Shown one piece after another: positions 16,759 to 26,500 of a DNA stretch of 64,000 nt. The translations under genes and the position numbers were made by a program. Position 1 is the stretch's first letter. Each line of letters starts with the position of its first letter. The notes below the pieces were generated by a model. It was not told the origin of the DNA. It searched no databases and worked only from the letters and a program-made list of their open reading frames with translations. Source of the stretch: Bacillota bacterium (lineage in GTDB: Bacteria > Bacillota > Bacilli > Paenibacillales > Paenibacillaceae); NCBI GenBank assembly GCA_023460795.1, contig JAEWPC010000091.1, positions 28,950 to 92,949 on the forward strand, read 5' to 3'.

Positions 16759-18225
16759 TCATCCACGCTCGTTTCTTCTCGCTCCCCACAACGCGACCCC
16801 CTGCCGCGACAGCACGGAGAAGGTTTGAGTCCATCTCTGCGCCTTTTCGTCCCAAGCCTGCAGCCATACCCCGTCGTAATCGATCCCGTCGATCGTCAGC
16901 CGAAGCTGGATTCCGTCGTCCGTCTCCCACTTGCCGCTAACCGATCCCGTCACGCTGCCGTCCTCTTCAAGACGAATCGGCACCGATTGGATGATTTTCG
17001 CCGAAATCTCTTTGCCGTGGTTCACCAGTTCGTAGTCGCCTGGCACCTCATCCCTATTCATCCGCTTAACCGACGAATCGGGAGCGCCCGCGTAACGGAA
17101 CGGAGCGACGACCGGCCATCCCTCCGCATTGAAGTAAAAGGAATGAACGCGAATTTCGTGCATCTCCCCCTGAGCGGGAAAACGCGTGTGAAAAATAAGA
17201 GAGTACTGTCCCGTCTCTGTGTCGTAGTAAGCGGAGTTGTGCCCCGGGGACACATATCCGATCTTGCGTCCTTCATCGAGAGGATCGCGGAACCGGTAAT
17301 TTCCCATCAGCTTTACGCCATAGGGCTCAATGGAATCGTCGTCGAACAGCTTTCGCGTCGGATCGGCTTTGACGTTAATCATGTCGTTGCCCTCCGCGTC
17401 CAGGAACGGTCCGTCAGGGGATTTCGAGCGAACGACGCGAATATGGTATCCCCCTCTGACGTCCAATCCGCCGAAAGACAGGAACAAGTAATAATAATCC
17501 GTATCCGGACTATAGAGCATATACGGCCCTTCGATCCGGCTATGGTTCCCGCCTACGAGCTTCTTGCCGTAACCTTGGCCGGGCAACGGTCGGCCGTCCT
17601 CGGGGTTCAGCTCCATCATGAAAATGCCGCCCGAATAGGAACCGTATACCATCCACAGCTTCCCGTCTTTATCGAAGAAGGCGTCCGGATCTACGACGTT
17701 CGGATGGACTCTGGCGTCGTAAGTCGTGCCGTCCTCCGACACGCCCGTCATGCCGGATCTTAAGATGATTCCTGTATCCTTATATGGGCCTTCAATGTTG
17801 GAAGCTACGGCTATCCCCATCGCCGATAAAGGGGAATCTCCGCGACACGCGTTGTAGTACATGTAGTACTTGCCGTCTTGTAACTGAATGACGTCCGCCG
17901 CCCACAACGTATCCGCTTGCGCCCATTCCAACGTCTCGCTCAGTTCCTTCGTCACGTTAGGGATAAGCGGGTTGCCGTCCTTGACGCCGGATGCGATCTG
18001 CTGCCAATTCATGAGATCGTCCGACTTAGCCGCCGCCAAGTGCGAACCGAACACGTAATAAGTGCCGTCCTTAACGCGAATCACCGACGGATCGTGCACG
18101 GATGCGTTAGTGAACGCCGGAGGCGCCGCATCTTCTCCTCGATTACAACCTGCTAAGAGCACAGCGGCCATCGTCACGGACAACAGCATACGGACCGGAC
18201 GGAGCTTGCTCGTCGTTCTCCTCAT
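16759..18225 (-). CDS. GH43 arabinan endo-1,5-alpha-L-arabinanase-like lipoprotein, 488 aa
   Basis: Extracellular enzyme anchored by lipid: lipobox VLLAGC (Cys27). The catalytic Asp45 lies in SVHDPSVIRVKDGTYYVFGS, with VDPDAFFDKDGKLWMVYG and HSRIEGPYMLYS supplying the other acids. The last 100 residues form a beta-barrel module (GDYELVNHGKEISAKI... GVWLQAWDE), as in the larger arabinanases of the Bacillus Abn2 type. The gene overlaps the permease stop by four bases. With this enzyme outside and another GH43 inside, the operon can cut arabinan, import fragments and finish hydrolysis. Confidence 0.9.
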   Translation of the reverse strand: MRRTTSKLRPVRMLLSVTMAAVLLAGCNRGEDAAPPAFTNASVHDPSVIRVKDGTYYVFGSHLAAAKSDDLMNWQQIASGVKDGNPLIPNVTKELSETLEWAQADTLWAADVIQLQDGKYYMYYNACRGDSPLSAMGIAVASNIEGPYKDTGIILRSGMTGVSEDGTTYDARVHPNVVDPDAFFDKDGKLWMVYGSYSGGIFMMELNPEDGRPLPGQGYGKKLVGGNHSRIEGPYMLYSPDTDYYYLFLSFGGLDVRGGYHIRVVRSKSPDGPFLDAEGNDMINVKADPTRKLFDDDSIEPYGVKLMGNYRFRDPLDEGRKIGYVSPGHNSAYYDTETGQYSLIFHTRFPAQGEMHEIRVHSFYFNAEGWPVVAPFRYAGAPDSSVKRMNRDEVPGDYELVNHGKEISAKIIQSVPIRLEEDGSVTGSVSGKWETDDGIQLRLTIDGIDYDGVWLQAWDEKAQRWTQTFSVLSRQGVALWGARRNERG

Positions 18226-19070
18226 CCTTTGACAGCGCCTGCGGTCATCCCGTCGATGAAATACTTCTGGAACGCGACGAACAGGATGAAAATCGGAATG
18301 ATGGAGAAGAACGAACCTACGATCAGCAGGTCATAGTTATTGCCGTAAGGAGTCAACAACGTTTTCAAGCCGATCGGCAGCGTATATTTCTTCTGATCGC
18401 TCAGCACCATGAACGGCCACAGCAGGTTATTCCAGCTATTCATCCCGTTCAGGATCGCCATGGCCGCGAAGGACGGCTTCATGATCGGCATAATCAATCT
18501 GAAGTAAATCATGTACTCGTTCGCGCCGTCGACCCTGCCCGATTGGATCAGCTCCTTGGGTATGCCTCTTAGGTATTGCCTAAAGAAGAAGATCGTCCCG
18601 GCGTTGGCTATGCCCGGTACAATGATCGCCGAATAGCTGTTGATCATGTGCAAGTCGTTAATTAACGTGTAGAGCGGAAGCAGCAGAATCTCGAACGGCA
18701 CCATCATAATGAGCAGTACGCAGATGAACAGGGGCGTTTTCCCCTTAAACTCGTACGCCGCGAACCCGTAAGCAACGAATGCGCTAACGAATAACGTCAA
18801 CGCCACTTGAACGATCGTCAGCAGCATGCTGTTCCAGAACCATACGAAGTAATCGTGCTGTCCCGTAAACAAATAGTCGAAGTTGTTCAAGTTCATCCTA
18901 TTGAGATCGAAACTTAAGTTAAGACCGTATCGGATTAACGATTCACCAGGCTTAAAGGAGGAGAGGGCCACTGCGTAAAAGGGAATCATGATAATCACGA
19001 AGAGAATCGCGAAAAGAATAAACATGACGATTCCGGCAGTCAAATTTCTCCTTGTCTGACTTCCGCCCAC
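18222..19070 (-). CDS. Carbohydrate ABC transporter permease, AraQ/MalG type, 282 aa
   Basis: Six membrane helices, docking loop IQSGRVDGANEYMIYFRLIM near residues 185-205, and the tail FIDGMTAGAVKG. Partner of the permease ending at 19072. Context with arabinanases points to arabino-oligosaccharide import, like AraNPQ. Confidence 0.95.
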   Translation of the reverse strand: MGGSQTRRNLTAGIVMFILFAILFVIIMIPFYAVALSSFKPGESLIRYGLNLSFDLNRMNLNNFDYLFTGQHDYFVWFWNSMLLTIVQVALTLFVSAFVAYGFAAYEFKGKTPLFICVLLIMMVPFEILLLPLYTLINDLHMINSYSAIIVPGIANAGTIFFFRQYLRGIPKELIQSGRVDGANEYMIYFRLIMPIMKPSFAAMAILNGMNSWNNLLWPFMVLSDQKKYTLPIGLKTLLTPYGNNYDLLIVGSFFSIIPIFILFVAFQKYFIDGMTAGAVKG

Positions 19071-19071
19071 T

Positions 19072-19977
19072 TTAATCCTCCTCCTTCTTGAACATTCCGC
19101 TAAACTTCAATTGGGTGAGATTGATAACCATCGCAATGATAAGCAGAACGATGCCGACCGTAGCCGCGTATCCCAACTTATTCTTCTCTATCCCTTGTCT
19201 GTATAGATAGCCGACAATGGTCAGCCCGACGTTCTTCGGAGAATTGTTGCCGTTGAACATCATTAAGCTTTCGGTAAACATGGCTAAGCCTGCGTAAATG
19301 CTAATGGTCGTTACATATATCGTTGTCGGCTTCAATAAGGGCATCGTAATCGTTCTGAACTTCTGCCAAGCCGATGCTCCGTCAATGGAAGCAGCCTCGT
19401 AATATTCGTTGTCGATGCTTTTCAATCCGGACAGATAGTACAGCATATTCACGCCCGTCCATCTCCAACAGGCGAGCATCAGAAGCGCGGCCATGCTCCA
19501 TTCTTGATCTTTAAGAAACTTAATCGGTCCTATACCGAATACGCCTAGGAAGGTGTTCATTAACGAATCTTCCATCTCGCCGAACGTAAGGCGGAATATG
19601 GTACCTGCAACGGCGACGGATGTCAGCGCAGGGAGGAAAAATGAAGCCTTGAAAAACTCTCTTCCCTTCATCAGCTTGCTGTTGATCAGGACCGCGAATA
19701 GCATGGGAAGGGGAATGAGCAGGATCAACGTTCCCGCCATGTACACCACGCTGTTCTTAACGGCTTTCAGGAACACTTTGTCCGTCAACAGCTTGGAATA
19801 GTTCGCGTCGCCGATCCACTTCGGATCCTGCCCCAGCATTCTCTCTTGAAAACTCATGACGAAAGAATTGGCGATGGGGAACGACCAGAAAACCAAGAAT
19901 ATGACGACGAACGGCAAAACAAACACATAGGGCGCAACTTTCTGAGAGTATACGAATTTCTTGATCATATCCTCCAT
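19072..19977 (-). CDS. Carbohydrate ABC transporter permease, AraP/MalF type, 301 aa
   Basis: Six membrane helices with docking loop YYEAASIDGASAWQKFRTIT. One base separates it from the next permease gene. Preceded by a 75-bp gap with a strong hairpin behind the binding-protein gene. No ATPase in the operon. Confidence 0.95.
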   Translation of the reverse strand: MEDMIKKFVYSQKVAPYVFVLPFVVIFLVFWSFPIANSFVMSFQERMLGQDPKWIGDANYSKLLTDKVFLKAVKNSVVYMAGTLILLIPLPMLFAVLINSKLMKGREFFKASFFLPALTSVAVAGTIFRLTFGEMEDSLMNTFLGVFGIGPIKFLKDQEWSMAALLMLACWRWTGVNMLYYLSGLKSIDNEYYEAASIDGASAWQKFRTITMPLLKPTTIYVTTISIYAGLAMFTESLMMFNGNNSPKNVGLTIVGYLYRQGIEKNKLGYAATVGIVLLIIAMVINLTQLKFSGMFKKEED

Positions 19978-19994
19978 CTCCCCTGACTACGAGC

Positions 19995-20028
19995 AAACCT
20001 GCCGGCAGCTGTGCCTGCCGACAGGTTT
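19995..20028 (-). promoter_or_regulatory. Intercistronic hairpin between binding-protein and permease genes
   Basis: AAACCTG/CAGGTTT outer stem continuing into CCGGCAG/CTGCCGA, without T-run. Same position as the hairpin at 11764 in the other importer operon. Confidence 0.6.
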
Positions 20029-20052
20029 AACCCATGAAATCATGCTTACGGT

Positions 20053-21429
20053 TTATTTCAATTCCTGTTCGATCGCCTCTTGCGCTTCATCCAAAGCTTC
20101 CTTCACGTCTTGACCGTCTTCGAAGATTGCATTCAAAGTCGTCGTGCCCAAGATGTTGTTAATGGTCGGCGAAGCTTTCGTCGACTTGATCGCTTTGATC
20201 TCGTCCTTGATCTCATTCAGCGTATCGAAAGCATTCGTCTTGAAATATTGAACGTATTCGTTGTTCGGATTGTGAGTTACGGCCTTGTCTTGCCATACGT
20301 CCATGTTGATCGGATCGAAGCCCAGCGTATTCCAGATTTCGGTCGTAGCTTCTTTGGACAGCTTCGCGAAAGCCACGAATTGTTTGGCGAGTTGAACGTT
20401 CTTGCCGCCCTTCGTCACGACCGTACCCGTACCGCCTAAACCAACGGAACGAGGATCTCCTTCTTTGAATACAGGCAGCGGAGCAATGGCGTATTTCCCT
20501 TGCAGATCCTTCATTTCGTTCACGAACCTGGACATATACCATTCAGGCATCAGCGCGCTTGCATAGTTGCCTTTGTTGTATTCGCCCTTGGCTTCTTCGG
20601 TGTCCGGCTGTCCGCCAGGGATCGTGTGGATGACGTTGTTCTTCTGCAAATCTACCAGCATTTCGAGGCCTTTGATCAGTTCAGGCGAGTTGACCTTCGG
20701 ATTGCCGTCCGCGTCCGTCAAATCCGTGTTTTGCTGCGCAAGCAGCAGCGATACTTGCCATAGAGCGGACGTATCGGCGGTTCCTAAGTACTTGCCCGTC
20801 TGTTCGTAGACCTTGATTCCTGCCTGTTTGTAGTCCTCCCAAGTCTTGATCGTCGTGTAGTCGACGCCTGCTTGTTCGAGGATTTCGGTGTTGTAGTACG
20901 CCAGCGTAGCGCCTACGTGGTAGTCGAACCCGTAGATTTGGTCGGCTTTGCTGTAAATTTCGACGCGGGCAGGAACGATCGATGCTTTGTACGGTTCGAA
21001 AACATCGTTCAGCGGTTCCAATGGGACATTGTCGCCTTCCAAGAAGTTAGGGAATCGGCCGAGCTCGACGTCGGCGATATCCGGAGCGCCTTGACCAGTC
21101 TGAACCGCCAGCAACAGCTTGTTGTGCATGTCGTCGTAAGGCATAACCGTAACGTTCAGCTTAATCTGCTTGTCAGGGTTCTGTTCGTTCCATAGTTGAA
21201 GCATTTTATCAAGATGTTTGCCGTGCAAATCCACGAATGTCCAGAAATCCAATTCCGTCGCGTCTGCGCCGGCATTCGCGCCTAGCTGCTGCGTCTGTAC
21301 CGGTTCATCGCTTGAAGTCCCCGAGTTGCCTGAACTAGAAGAATTCGAATTATTACTGCTGCATGCCGCCACAACGATTGACATCATAAGCATAGCCACT
21401 AAGAGTAATAACGTGCTGCGTTTCTTCAT
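20053..21429 (-). CDS. Sugar ABC transporter substrate-binding lipoprotein (AraN-like), 458 aa
   Basis: Signal peptide with lipobox IVVAAC (Cys23), a Ser/Asn linker, then a family 1 solute-binding fold (ELDFWTFVDLHGKHLDKMLQ; AYYNTEILEQAGVDY; ASALMPEWYMSRF). I prefer the ATG at 21429; an ATG 12 bases further up touches the ribosome site AGAGAGG. First gene of the operon with two permeases and two GH43 enzymes; divergent from the GntR-LacI regulator. Confidence 0.93.
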   Translation of the reverse strand: MKKRSTLLLLVAMLMMSIVVAACSSNNSNSSSSGNSGTSSDEPVQTQQLGANAGADATELDFWTFVDLHGKHLDKMLQLWNEQNPDKQIKLNVTVMPYDDMHNKLLLAVQTGQGAPDIADVELGRFPNFLEGDNVPLEPLNDVFEPYKASIVPARVEIYSKADQIYGFDYHVGATLAYYNTEILEQAGVDYTTIKTWEDYKQAGIKVYEQTGKYLGTADTSALWQVSLLLAQQNTDLTDADGNPKVNSPELIKGLEMLVDLQKNNVIHTIPGGQPDTEEAKGEYNKGNYASALMPEWYMSRFVNEMKDLQGKYAIAPLPVFKEGDPRSVGLGGTGTVVTKGGKNVQLAKQFVAFAKLSKEATTEIWNTLGFDPINMDVWQDKAVTHNPNNEYVQYFKTNAFDTLNEIKDEIKAIKSTKASPTINNILGTTTLNAIFEDGQDVKEALDEAQEAIEQELK

Positions 21430-21473
21430 CGGTTCGACCATCCTCTCTCATTGTACTCCTTATTAATTCCTTG

Positions 21474-21490
21474 TTGTAAGCGCTTTACAA
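21474..21490. promoter_or_regulatory. cre-like near-palindrome in the divergent promoter region
   Basis: TTGTAAGCGCTTTACAA, symmetric except for one missing base. It fits a CcpA cre site or a LacI/GntR-type operator just before the importer operon. Confidence 0.55.
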
Positions 21491-21525
21491 CTGGATTATA
21501 ATATCAATTAAATATGATTTATATA

Positions 21526-21535
21526 ACCAATTGGT
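21526..21535. promoter_or_regulatory. Short palindrome before the GntR-LacI regulator gene
   Basis: ACCAATTGGT, a perfect 10-bp palindrome in AT-rich DNA 34 bp before the regulator start. Possible operator for autoregulation; short, so chance is possible. Confidence 0.35.
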
Positions 21536-21569
21536 ATTAAAAGCATAATTTTTATTGGGAGTGGACGGC

Positions 21570-22634
21570 GTGAGCAAAAAAACAGCCCTGTATAAGCAAA
21601 TCGGTCAGCACATTAAAGAGAAGATCGCATCCGGCAAGCTGAGGCCTGCCGACCGCATCCCCTCCGAGCAGGAACTGATGGACGAATACAAGGTGAGCAA
21701 GATCACGGTCAAGAACGCATTGACCGAACTCGCCGACGAAGGGCTCGTGATCCGCATCCAAGGCAAAGGGACGTTCGTAGCCGCCGATCTGGAGATGGCC
21801 GGCGCCCTGTCCGAGCCGGAACCTGTCCAGAGCGCCGTTCCGCTCATCGGTTTCATTATCCCGACGATGAAGACGAACGTCATCCGGAAGCTGGTAGATT
21901 ACACGGAGCTGTATTCAAAAGAAGCCGGTTGTCAGATGATTCTCAGCATTACGCGAGAGTCTGCGGCCGAGGAATCCCGTTCGATCCGCGACCTGGTCGA
22001 TGCCGGCGTCAAAGGCCTCATCGTCTTCCCGACCGAGGACGAGAAATACAACGAATCTCTGCTGCGCCTGTCGCTCGACAAGTTCCCGTTCGTATTCATC
22101 GACCGATACTTGCGTAACATCGAGACGTACTCGATCACGTCGGACAATCACGGCGGGGCGTACGACACCGTATCCCATTTGCTGTCCAAGGGTCACCGCC
22201 AAATCGCGCTCATTTCCCCCGAGAACGCAAACACGGCCGTCCAAGATCGGACGACCGGGTTCGAGAAAGCGTATATCGACCAAGAAATCTCGATCGATAA
22301 GAGCTTATGGTGCCATGTCCCGCTCGATATTCTTCGCAGCGACAAGGCGCAGGATTATATCACGGATTTTCTGCAGGCGCACGGATCGATAACCGCCGCT
22401 TTCACGTTGACGGAGGAAATCGCCCAGTTAACGTCCCGCTCGCTCGCTCGCATCGGCAGACAGCCGGAAGTCGAGCTGTTCTCGTTCGACGACCCCGGCA
22501 TCCCGAACGTCTCTTACGTGCAGCAGGACGAGCAGGAGGTGGCGCGCACCGCCGTGTCGCTCCTATGCGATCAGTTCAAGCATAGCTATGCTCCGCAGAA
22601 CGTCGTCGTGCCGGTTAAGCTTGTATTCAAGTGA
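21570..22634 (+). CDS. GntR-type HTH plus LacI-type sensor repressor (AraR-like), 354 aa
   Basis: Residues 5-70 are a GntR winged helix (LYKQIGQHIKEKIASGKL; VSKITVKNALTELADEGL); the rest is a LacI-like sugar-binding domain (LIGFIIPTMKTNVIRKLVDY; HRQIALISPENAN). This fusion is that of AraR, the arabinose repressor. I choose GTG at 21570 because GGGAG lies eight bases before it. It is divergent from the arabinan importer operon, so it likely represses that operon and is released by arabinose. Confidence 0.9.
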   Translation: MSKKTALYKQIGQHIKEKIASGKLRPADRIPSEQELMDEYKVSKITVKNALTELADEGLVIRIQGKGTFVAADLEMAGALSEPEPVQSAVPLIGFIIPTMKTNVIRKLVDYTELYSKEAGCQMILSITRESAAEESRSIRDLVDAGVKGLIVFPTEDEKYNESLLRLSLDKFPFVFIDRYLRNIETYSITSDNHGGAYDTVSHLLSKGHRQIALISPENANTAVQDRTTGFEKAYIDQEISIDKSLWCHVPLDILRSDKAQDYITDFLQAHGSITAAFTLTEEIAQLTSRSLARIGRQPEVELFSFDDPGIPNVSYVQQDEQEVARTAVSLLCDQFKHSYAPQNVVVPVKLVFK

Positions 22635-22656
22635 GCGTACGAGCATAAGCTCGCGA

Positions 22657-23730
22657 TTACTTCCGATGCATCTTGAACTCAAGGAACAACTCGTTGTAAT
22701 GCGCCAGCATCCGCTTGCCAAGGTTGTCGTATACCTCTAGCTTATCGGTTATCTCGGGCGCCGGATAGAAGCGTTCGTCGCCGGAGATGTCCTCCGGCAG
22801 CAACGCGAGCGCCGCGGAGTTAGGCGTCGCATAGCCGACGTATTCGGCATTGCGCGCGGCGATCTCCGGATCGAGCATGAAATTCATGAACTCGTAGGCG
22901 CCTTCGATGTTCTTCGCCGTCTTCGGAATGACCATGTTGTCGAACCATACGTTCGAGCCTTCCTCCGGTACGACGAAATCGAGATTCTCGTTCTCGGACA
23001 AGATCTCCGCCGCGTCTCCGGACCAGACGACGCCGACGGCCGCTTCTTCGTTCGCGAGCAGCATCTTGATCTCGTCGCCGACGATCGCCTTGACGTTCGG
23101 CGTCAGCTCGTTCAGCTTCCGCTTCGCTTCCTGCAAGTGTTCCTCGTTCGTATCGTTCAGCGAATAGCCTAGGCTGTTCAGCCCCATCCCTATCACTTCC
23201 CGAGCCCCGTCCACAAGTAAGATATCGTTGTGAAGGGCAGGATCCCACAGCTCGTTCCAGCTCGTGAACCCGTGATCCCCGACCAGCTCGGGATTGTACA
23301 CGACGCCGACCGTTCCCCAGAAATAAGGAATCGAATACGCGTTGTCCGGATCGAACGACAAATTCATGAATCGCGGATCGATGTGCTCCAGATTCGGCAG
23401 CTTCGCGTGATCGATCGGAAGCAGCAGTCCGTCTTCCTTCATCTTGCTGATGGCGTAATCGGACGGAACGCTGATATCGAACGTCGTGCCGCCTTGCTCG
23501 ATCTTCGTCATCATCGCCTCGTTGGAATCGAACGTCTGGTAGATGACCGTAATGCCGGTCTTCTCCTCGAATTCCGCGATGAGATCGGGATCGATGTAAT
23601 CGCCCCAGTTGAAGATCGTCAGCGTGTTGCCTCCCGAGTAACCTTCCGAGGCGTTCAACCTATAGGTTGCGAACAGCAGAATACCCGAGATGACTAGCAC
23701 CGTTACGAATAGATTAACGAGCTGCTTCAT
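22657..23730 (-). CDS. potD: Spermidine/putrescine ABC transporter substrate-binding protein, 357 aa
   Basis: Polyamine receptor: TLTIFNWGDYIDPDLIAEFE and FDISVPSDYAISKM are PotD signatures, with WSGDAAEIL lining the ligand site. The N-terminal hydrophobic segment (LFVTVLVISGILLFATY) has no lipobox Cys, so the protein is held by an uncleaved helix or released after signal peptidase I, unlike the lipoprotein receptors of the sugar importers. Overlaps potC by four bases; converges on the GntR-LacI gene. Confidence 0.95.
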   Translation of the reverse strand: MKQLVNLFVTVLVISGILLFATYRLNASEGYSGGNTLTIFNWGDYIDPDLIAEFEEKTGITVIYQTFDSNEAMMTKIEQGGTTFDISVPSDYAISKMKEDGLLLPIDHAKLPNLEHIDPRFMNLSFDPDNAYSIPYFWGTVGVVYNPELVGDHGFTSWNELWDPALHNDILLVDGAREVIGMGLNSLGYSLNDTNEEHLQEAKRKLNELTPNVKAIVGDEIKMLLANEEAAVGVVWSGDAAEILSENENLDFVVPEEGSNVWFDNMVIPKTAKNIEGAYEFMNFMLDPEIAARNAEYVGYATPNSAALALLPEDISGDERFYPAPEITDKLEVYDNLGKRMLAHYNELFLEFKMHRK

Positions 23731-24536
23731 GGCTGCGGCACCCCCAATCTGGCGCGCTTGCCGCCGCTTCGGCGGTTAATGAAGTAATAGCCCACGACGA
23801 GCACGACGGTCACGAGGAAAATAAGCGTCGACAGCGCGTTGATCGACAGCGAGATGCCTTGGCGCGCCCGCGAATAGATCTCGACGGACAACGTCGTATA
23901 TCCGTTGCCGGTAACGAAGAACGTGACCGCGAAGTCGTCGAGCGAGTACGTTAGCGCCATGAAGAAGCCGGCGAAGATGCCCGGTTTGATGAACGGGACG
24001 ACGACCTTGGACAGCACATTCCAGTTATTCGCCCCAAGGTCGCGCGCCGCATCGATGAGCGTCGGGCTCATCTCCTGCAGCTTCGGTAGAATCATCAGAA
24101 CGACGATCGGCACGCTGAACGCGATATGCGACAGCAGCACCGAGGTGAAACCGAGCTTGATGCCCGCGATCGTGAACAAGATGAGGAACGACGCCCCGAT
24201 AATGACGTCGGGACTGACGATCAGCACGTTGTTCAGCGACAACAGGGCGTTCTTGCGCCGATACTGTCTGATCCGGTGTATAGCCAGCGCGCCGGCGATG
24301 CCGAAGATCGTCGAGATCGCCGCTGACAGCAACGCGATCACCAGCGTGTTCAGCACGATGATAAGCAAGCGCGTATCTTGGAACACTTCCTTGTACCAAT
24401 CGAGCGTGAAGCCTTCGTAGCCGTGCATCGTCCCGCCGCTATTGAAGGAATAGAAGACAAGATAGGCGATCGGCGAGTACAGGACGAGAAACACGCACAC
24501 GAGATAGAGCTTCGACCAGAAGTTATTGCGCCCCAT
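23727..24536 (-). CDS. potC: Spermidine/putrescine ABC transporter permease PotC, 269 aa
   Basis: Six membrane helices; ends of the conserved docking loop seen in LIDAARDLGANNWNVLSKVV. An ATG at 24536 with GAGGTG seven bases upstream is preferred; an in-frame GTG at 24545 is possible. The start lies inside the end of potB, so translation is coupled. Confidence 0.93.
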   Translation of the reverse strand: MGRNNFWSKLYLVCVFLVLYSPIAYLVFYSFNSGGTMHGYEGFTLDWYKEVFQDTRLLIIVLNTLVIALLSAAISTIFGIAGALAIHRIRQYRRKNALLSLNNVLIVSPDVIIGASFLILFTIAGIKLGFTSVLLSHIAFSVPIVVLMILPKLQEMSPTLIDAARDLGANNWNVLSKVVVPFIKPGIFAGFFMALTYSLDDFAVTFFVTGNGYTTLSVEIYSRARQGISLSINALSTLIFLVTVVLVVGYYFINRRSGGKRARLGVPQP

Positions 24537-25335
24537 TCGCGACACCTCTTCTCCCGCTGCCGGTTAAGATCATGATGACAGCCATAGCGATGATAAGGAC
24601 GACCGCGATGGCCGATCCCATACCCCAATCCTGCGTAACCAGAAAATGCTGCTCGATCGCCGTACCGAGCGTAATCACTCGGTTGCCCGCAATCAGCCTC
24701 GTGATCATGAAGAGAGACAACGCCGGAATGAATACCGCTTGGCAGCCCGCCTTCACGCCTTCCAGCGTCAGCGGGAACACGACTTTGCGGAACGTCAGCC
24801 ACGGCGACGCGCCGAGATCTCTCGAGGCGTAGATGAGCGACGGGTTCAGTTCGTCCAAAGCGTTGTAGATCGGCAGGATCATGAACGGGATGAAAATATA
24901 AACCGATACGAAGACGAAGCTGAAGTCGGTAAACAGAATTTGTTTCGTACCGATACCCGCCAGCTCTAGCACCTTGTTCGCGAAGCCGTACGTGCCGAAT
25001 ATCCCGATGAACGCGTACGCCTTGAGCAGCAGATTGATCCAGCTCGGTACGATTATGAGCAGCAGCCATAACGACTTGTGCTTCGTTCGGGTCAGAAAAT
25101 AAGCCGTCGGATACGCGATAAGCAGCGAGAAGACCGTAATAAGCAACGCGTACCAGAACGAGTTGAGCGTCATCTGCAAGTACACGGGCGACAGAAACTT
25201 CGTATAGTTGTCGAACGTGAACTGACCGTCCACGTCGAATAACGAATAATAGGCAATGAGCACGATCGGCGCGACGACGAACAGCACCATCCACGCCAGA
25301 TAAGGAACGAGGAACAGATTGCGCGACTTAGTCAT
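24523..25335 (-). CDS. potB: Spermidine/putrescine ABC transporter permease PotB, 270 aa
   Basis: Membrane permease with docking loop LIYASRDLGASPWLTFRKVV and the LLIIVPSWINLLLKAYAF helix typical of PotB. Overlaps potA by eight bases. Order potA-potB-potC-potD is the standard one. Confidence 0.94.
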   Translation of the reverse strand: MTKSRNLFLVPYLAWMVLFVVAPIVLIAYYSLFDVDGQFTFDNYTKFLSPVYLQMTLNSFWYALLITVFSLLIAYPTAYFLTRTKHKSLWLLLIIVPSWINLLLKAYAFIGIFGTYGFANKVLELAGIGTKQILFTDFSFVFVSVYIFIPFMILPIYNALDELNPSLIYASRDLGASPWLTFRKVVFPLTLEGVKAGCQAVFIPALSLFMITRLIAGNRVITLGTAIEQHFLVTQDWGMGSAIAVVLIIAMAVIMILTGSGRRGVANGAQ

Positions 25336-26449
25336 TGGCTGTCCCTGCCTCGCCGTAGGCTTCTAGCCGCTTGTCGAACTCCTCTTCCGTCTCGCCGATG
25401 CGCATGACGTGAATCGCCTCGGGATCGAATCGCAAGCCGATGTTCTGTCCGACCGTCGCCTTGCGCGTCGAATGCACGAGCCATTCGTTGCCGGCGTCGT
25501 CGTTGCAGCTGATCTCGTAATGCACGCCGCGGAACAGCTGGCTGTCGACTTTCACTTGCAGATTGCCTTGCTCAGACGTCGTAATCTCGAGGTCCTCCGG
25601 ACGGATGACGATCTCGACCGCTTCGTTCGGCAGGAAGCCGCCGTCGACGCATTCGAACGTCTTGCCCGCGAACCGGACGACGCCGTCTTCGATCATCGTG
25701 CCTGGCACGATATTCGACTCGCCGATGAAGTCGGCGACGAAGCGGTTGATCGGCTCGTCATAGATGTCGACCGGCGTTCCGCTCTGTTGAATGACGCCCT
25801 TGTCGAGGACGAAGATCTCGTCCGACAGCGCCAGCGCTTCCTCTTGGTCGTGCGTGACGAAGATGAACGTAATGCCTAGCCTGCGCTGAAGCTCTCGAAG
25901 CTCGTACTGCATCTCGGTACGAAGCTTCAGATCGAGCGCGGATAGCGGTTCGTCGAGCAGAAGAACCTCCGGCTCGTTAACGATCGCGCGCGCGATCGCG
26001 ACACGCTGACGTTGACCGCCGGACATCTCGGATATTTCCCGGTTCTCGTAGCCGTTCAAATTGACGAAGCGCAGCGCTTCCTTCACCTTGGCGTCGATGT
26101 CGGACTTTTTCCACTTCCTGACCCGTAATCCGAAAGCCACGTTCTCGTACACGTTCAAATGCGGGAACAATGCATAATCTTGGAATACCGTGTTCACCTT
26201 ACGTTCATGCGCGGGTACACCGTTAATCACTTTGCCCTGGAAAACAACGTCCCCTTTGGTCGGCTCCGTAAAGCCCGCGATGAGGCGCAGAATGGTTGTC
26301 TTCCCGCAGCCCGACGGACCGAGCAGCGTGTAAAATTTACCGCGTTCAATCGCGAAACTGACATCGTTCAGCACTTTCGTGCCGTCGTCGTACTGCTTGC
26401 TGATCCGATCAAACCGAATAATCGGCTGTTGTTGCTCTTGATGTGACAT
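25328..26449 (-). CDS. potA: Spermidine/putrescine ABC transporter ATPase PotA, 373 aa
   Basis: Walker A GPSGCGKTT, signature MSGGQRQRVAIARA, Walker B EVLLLDEPLSALD and switch HDQEEA are intact; the last 110 residues are the TOBE regulatory domain (VEIVIRPEDLEI). The ATG at 26449 gives the usual N-terminus (GGAGG 11 bases upstream); an ATG at 26482 in frame would add 11 residues. Confidence 0.95.
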   Translation of the reverse strand: MSHQEQQQPIIRFDRISKQYDDGTKVLNDVSFAIERGKFYTLLGPSGCGKTTILRLIAGFTEPTKGDVVFQGKVINGVPAHERKVNTVFQDYALFPHLNVYENVAFGLRVRKWKKSDIDAKVKEALRFVNLNGYENREISEMSGGQRQRVAIARAIVNEPEVLLLDEPLSALDLKLRTEMQYELRELQRRLGITFIFVTHDQEEALALSDEIFVLDKGVIQQSGTPVDIYDEPINRFVADFIGESNIVPGTMIEDGVVRFAGKTFECVDGGFLPNEAVEIVIRPEDLEITTSEQGNLQVKVDSQLFRGVHYEISCNDDAGNEWLVHSTRKATVGQNIGLRFDPEAIHVMRIGETEEEFDKRLEAYGEAGTAND

Positions 26450-26500
26450 GACTCGATACGCCTCCGCCTTATACGACATCATCCTTACATTGCCTTCATT

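Noticed and set aside
23905..24420. 171-residue plus-strand open frame
   Set aside because: Antisense shadow of potC; no family motif.
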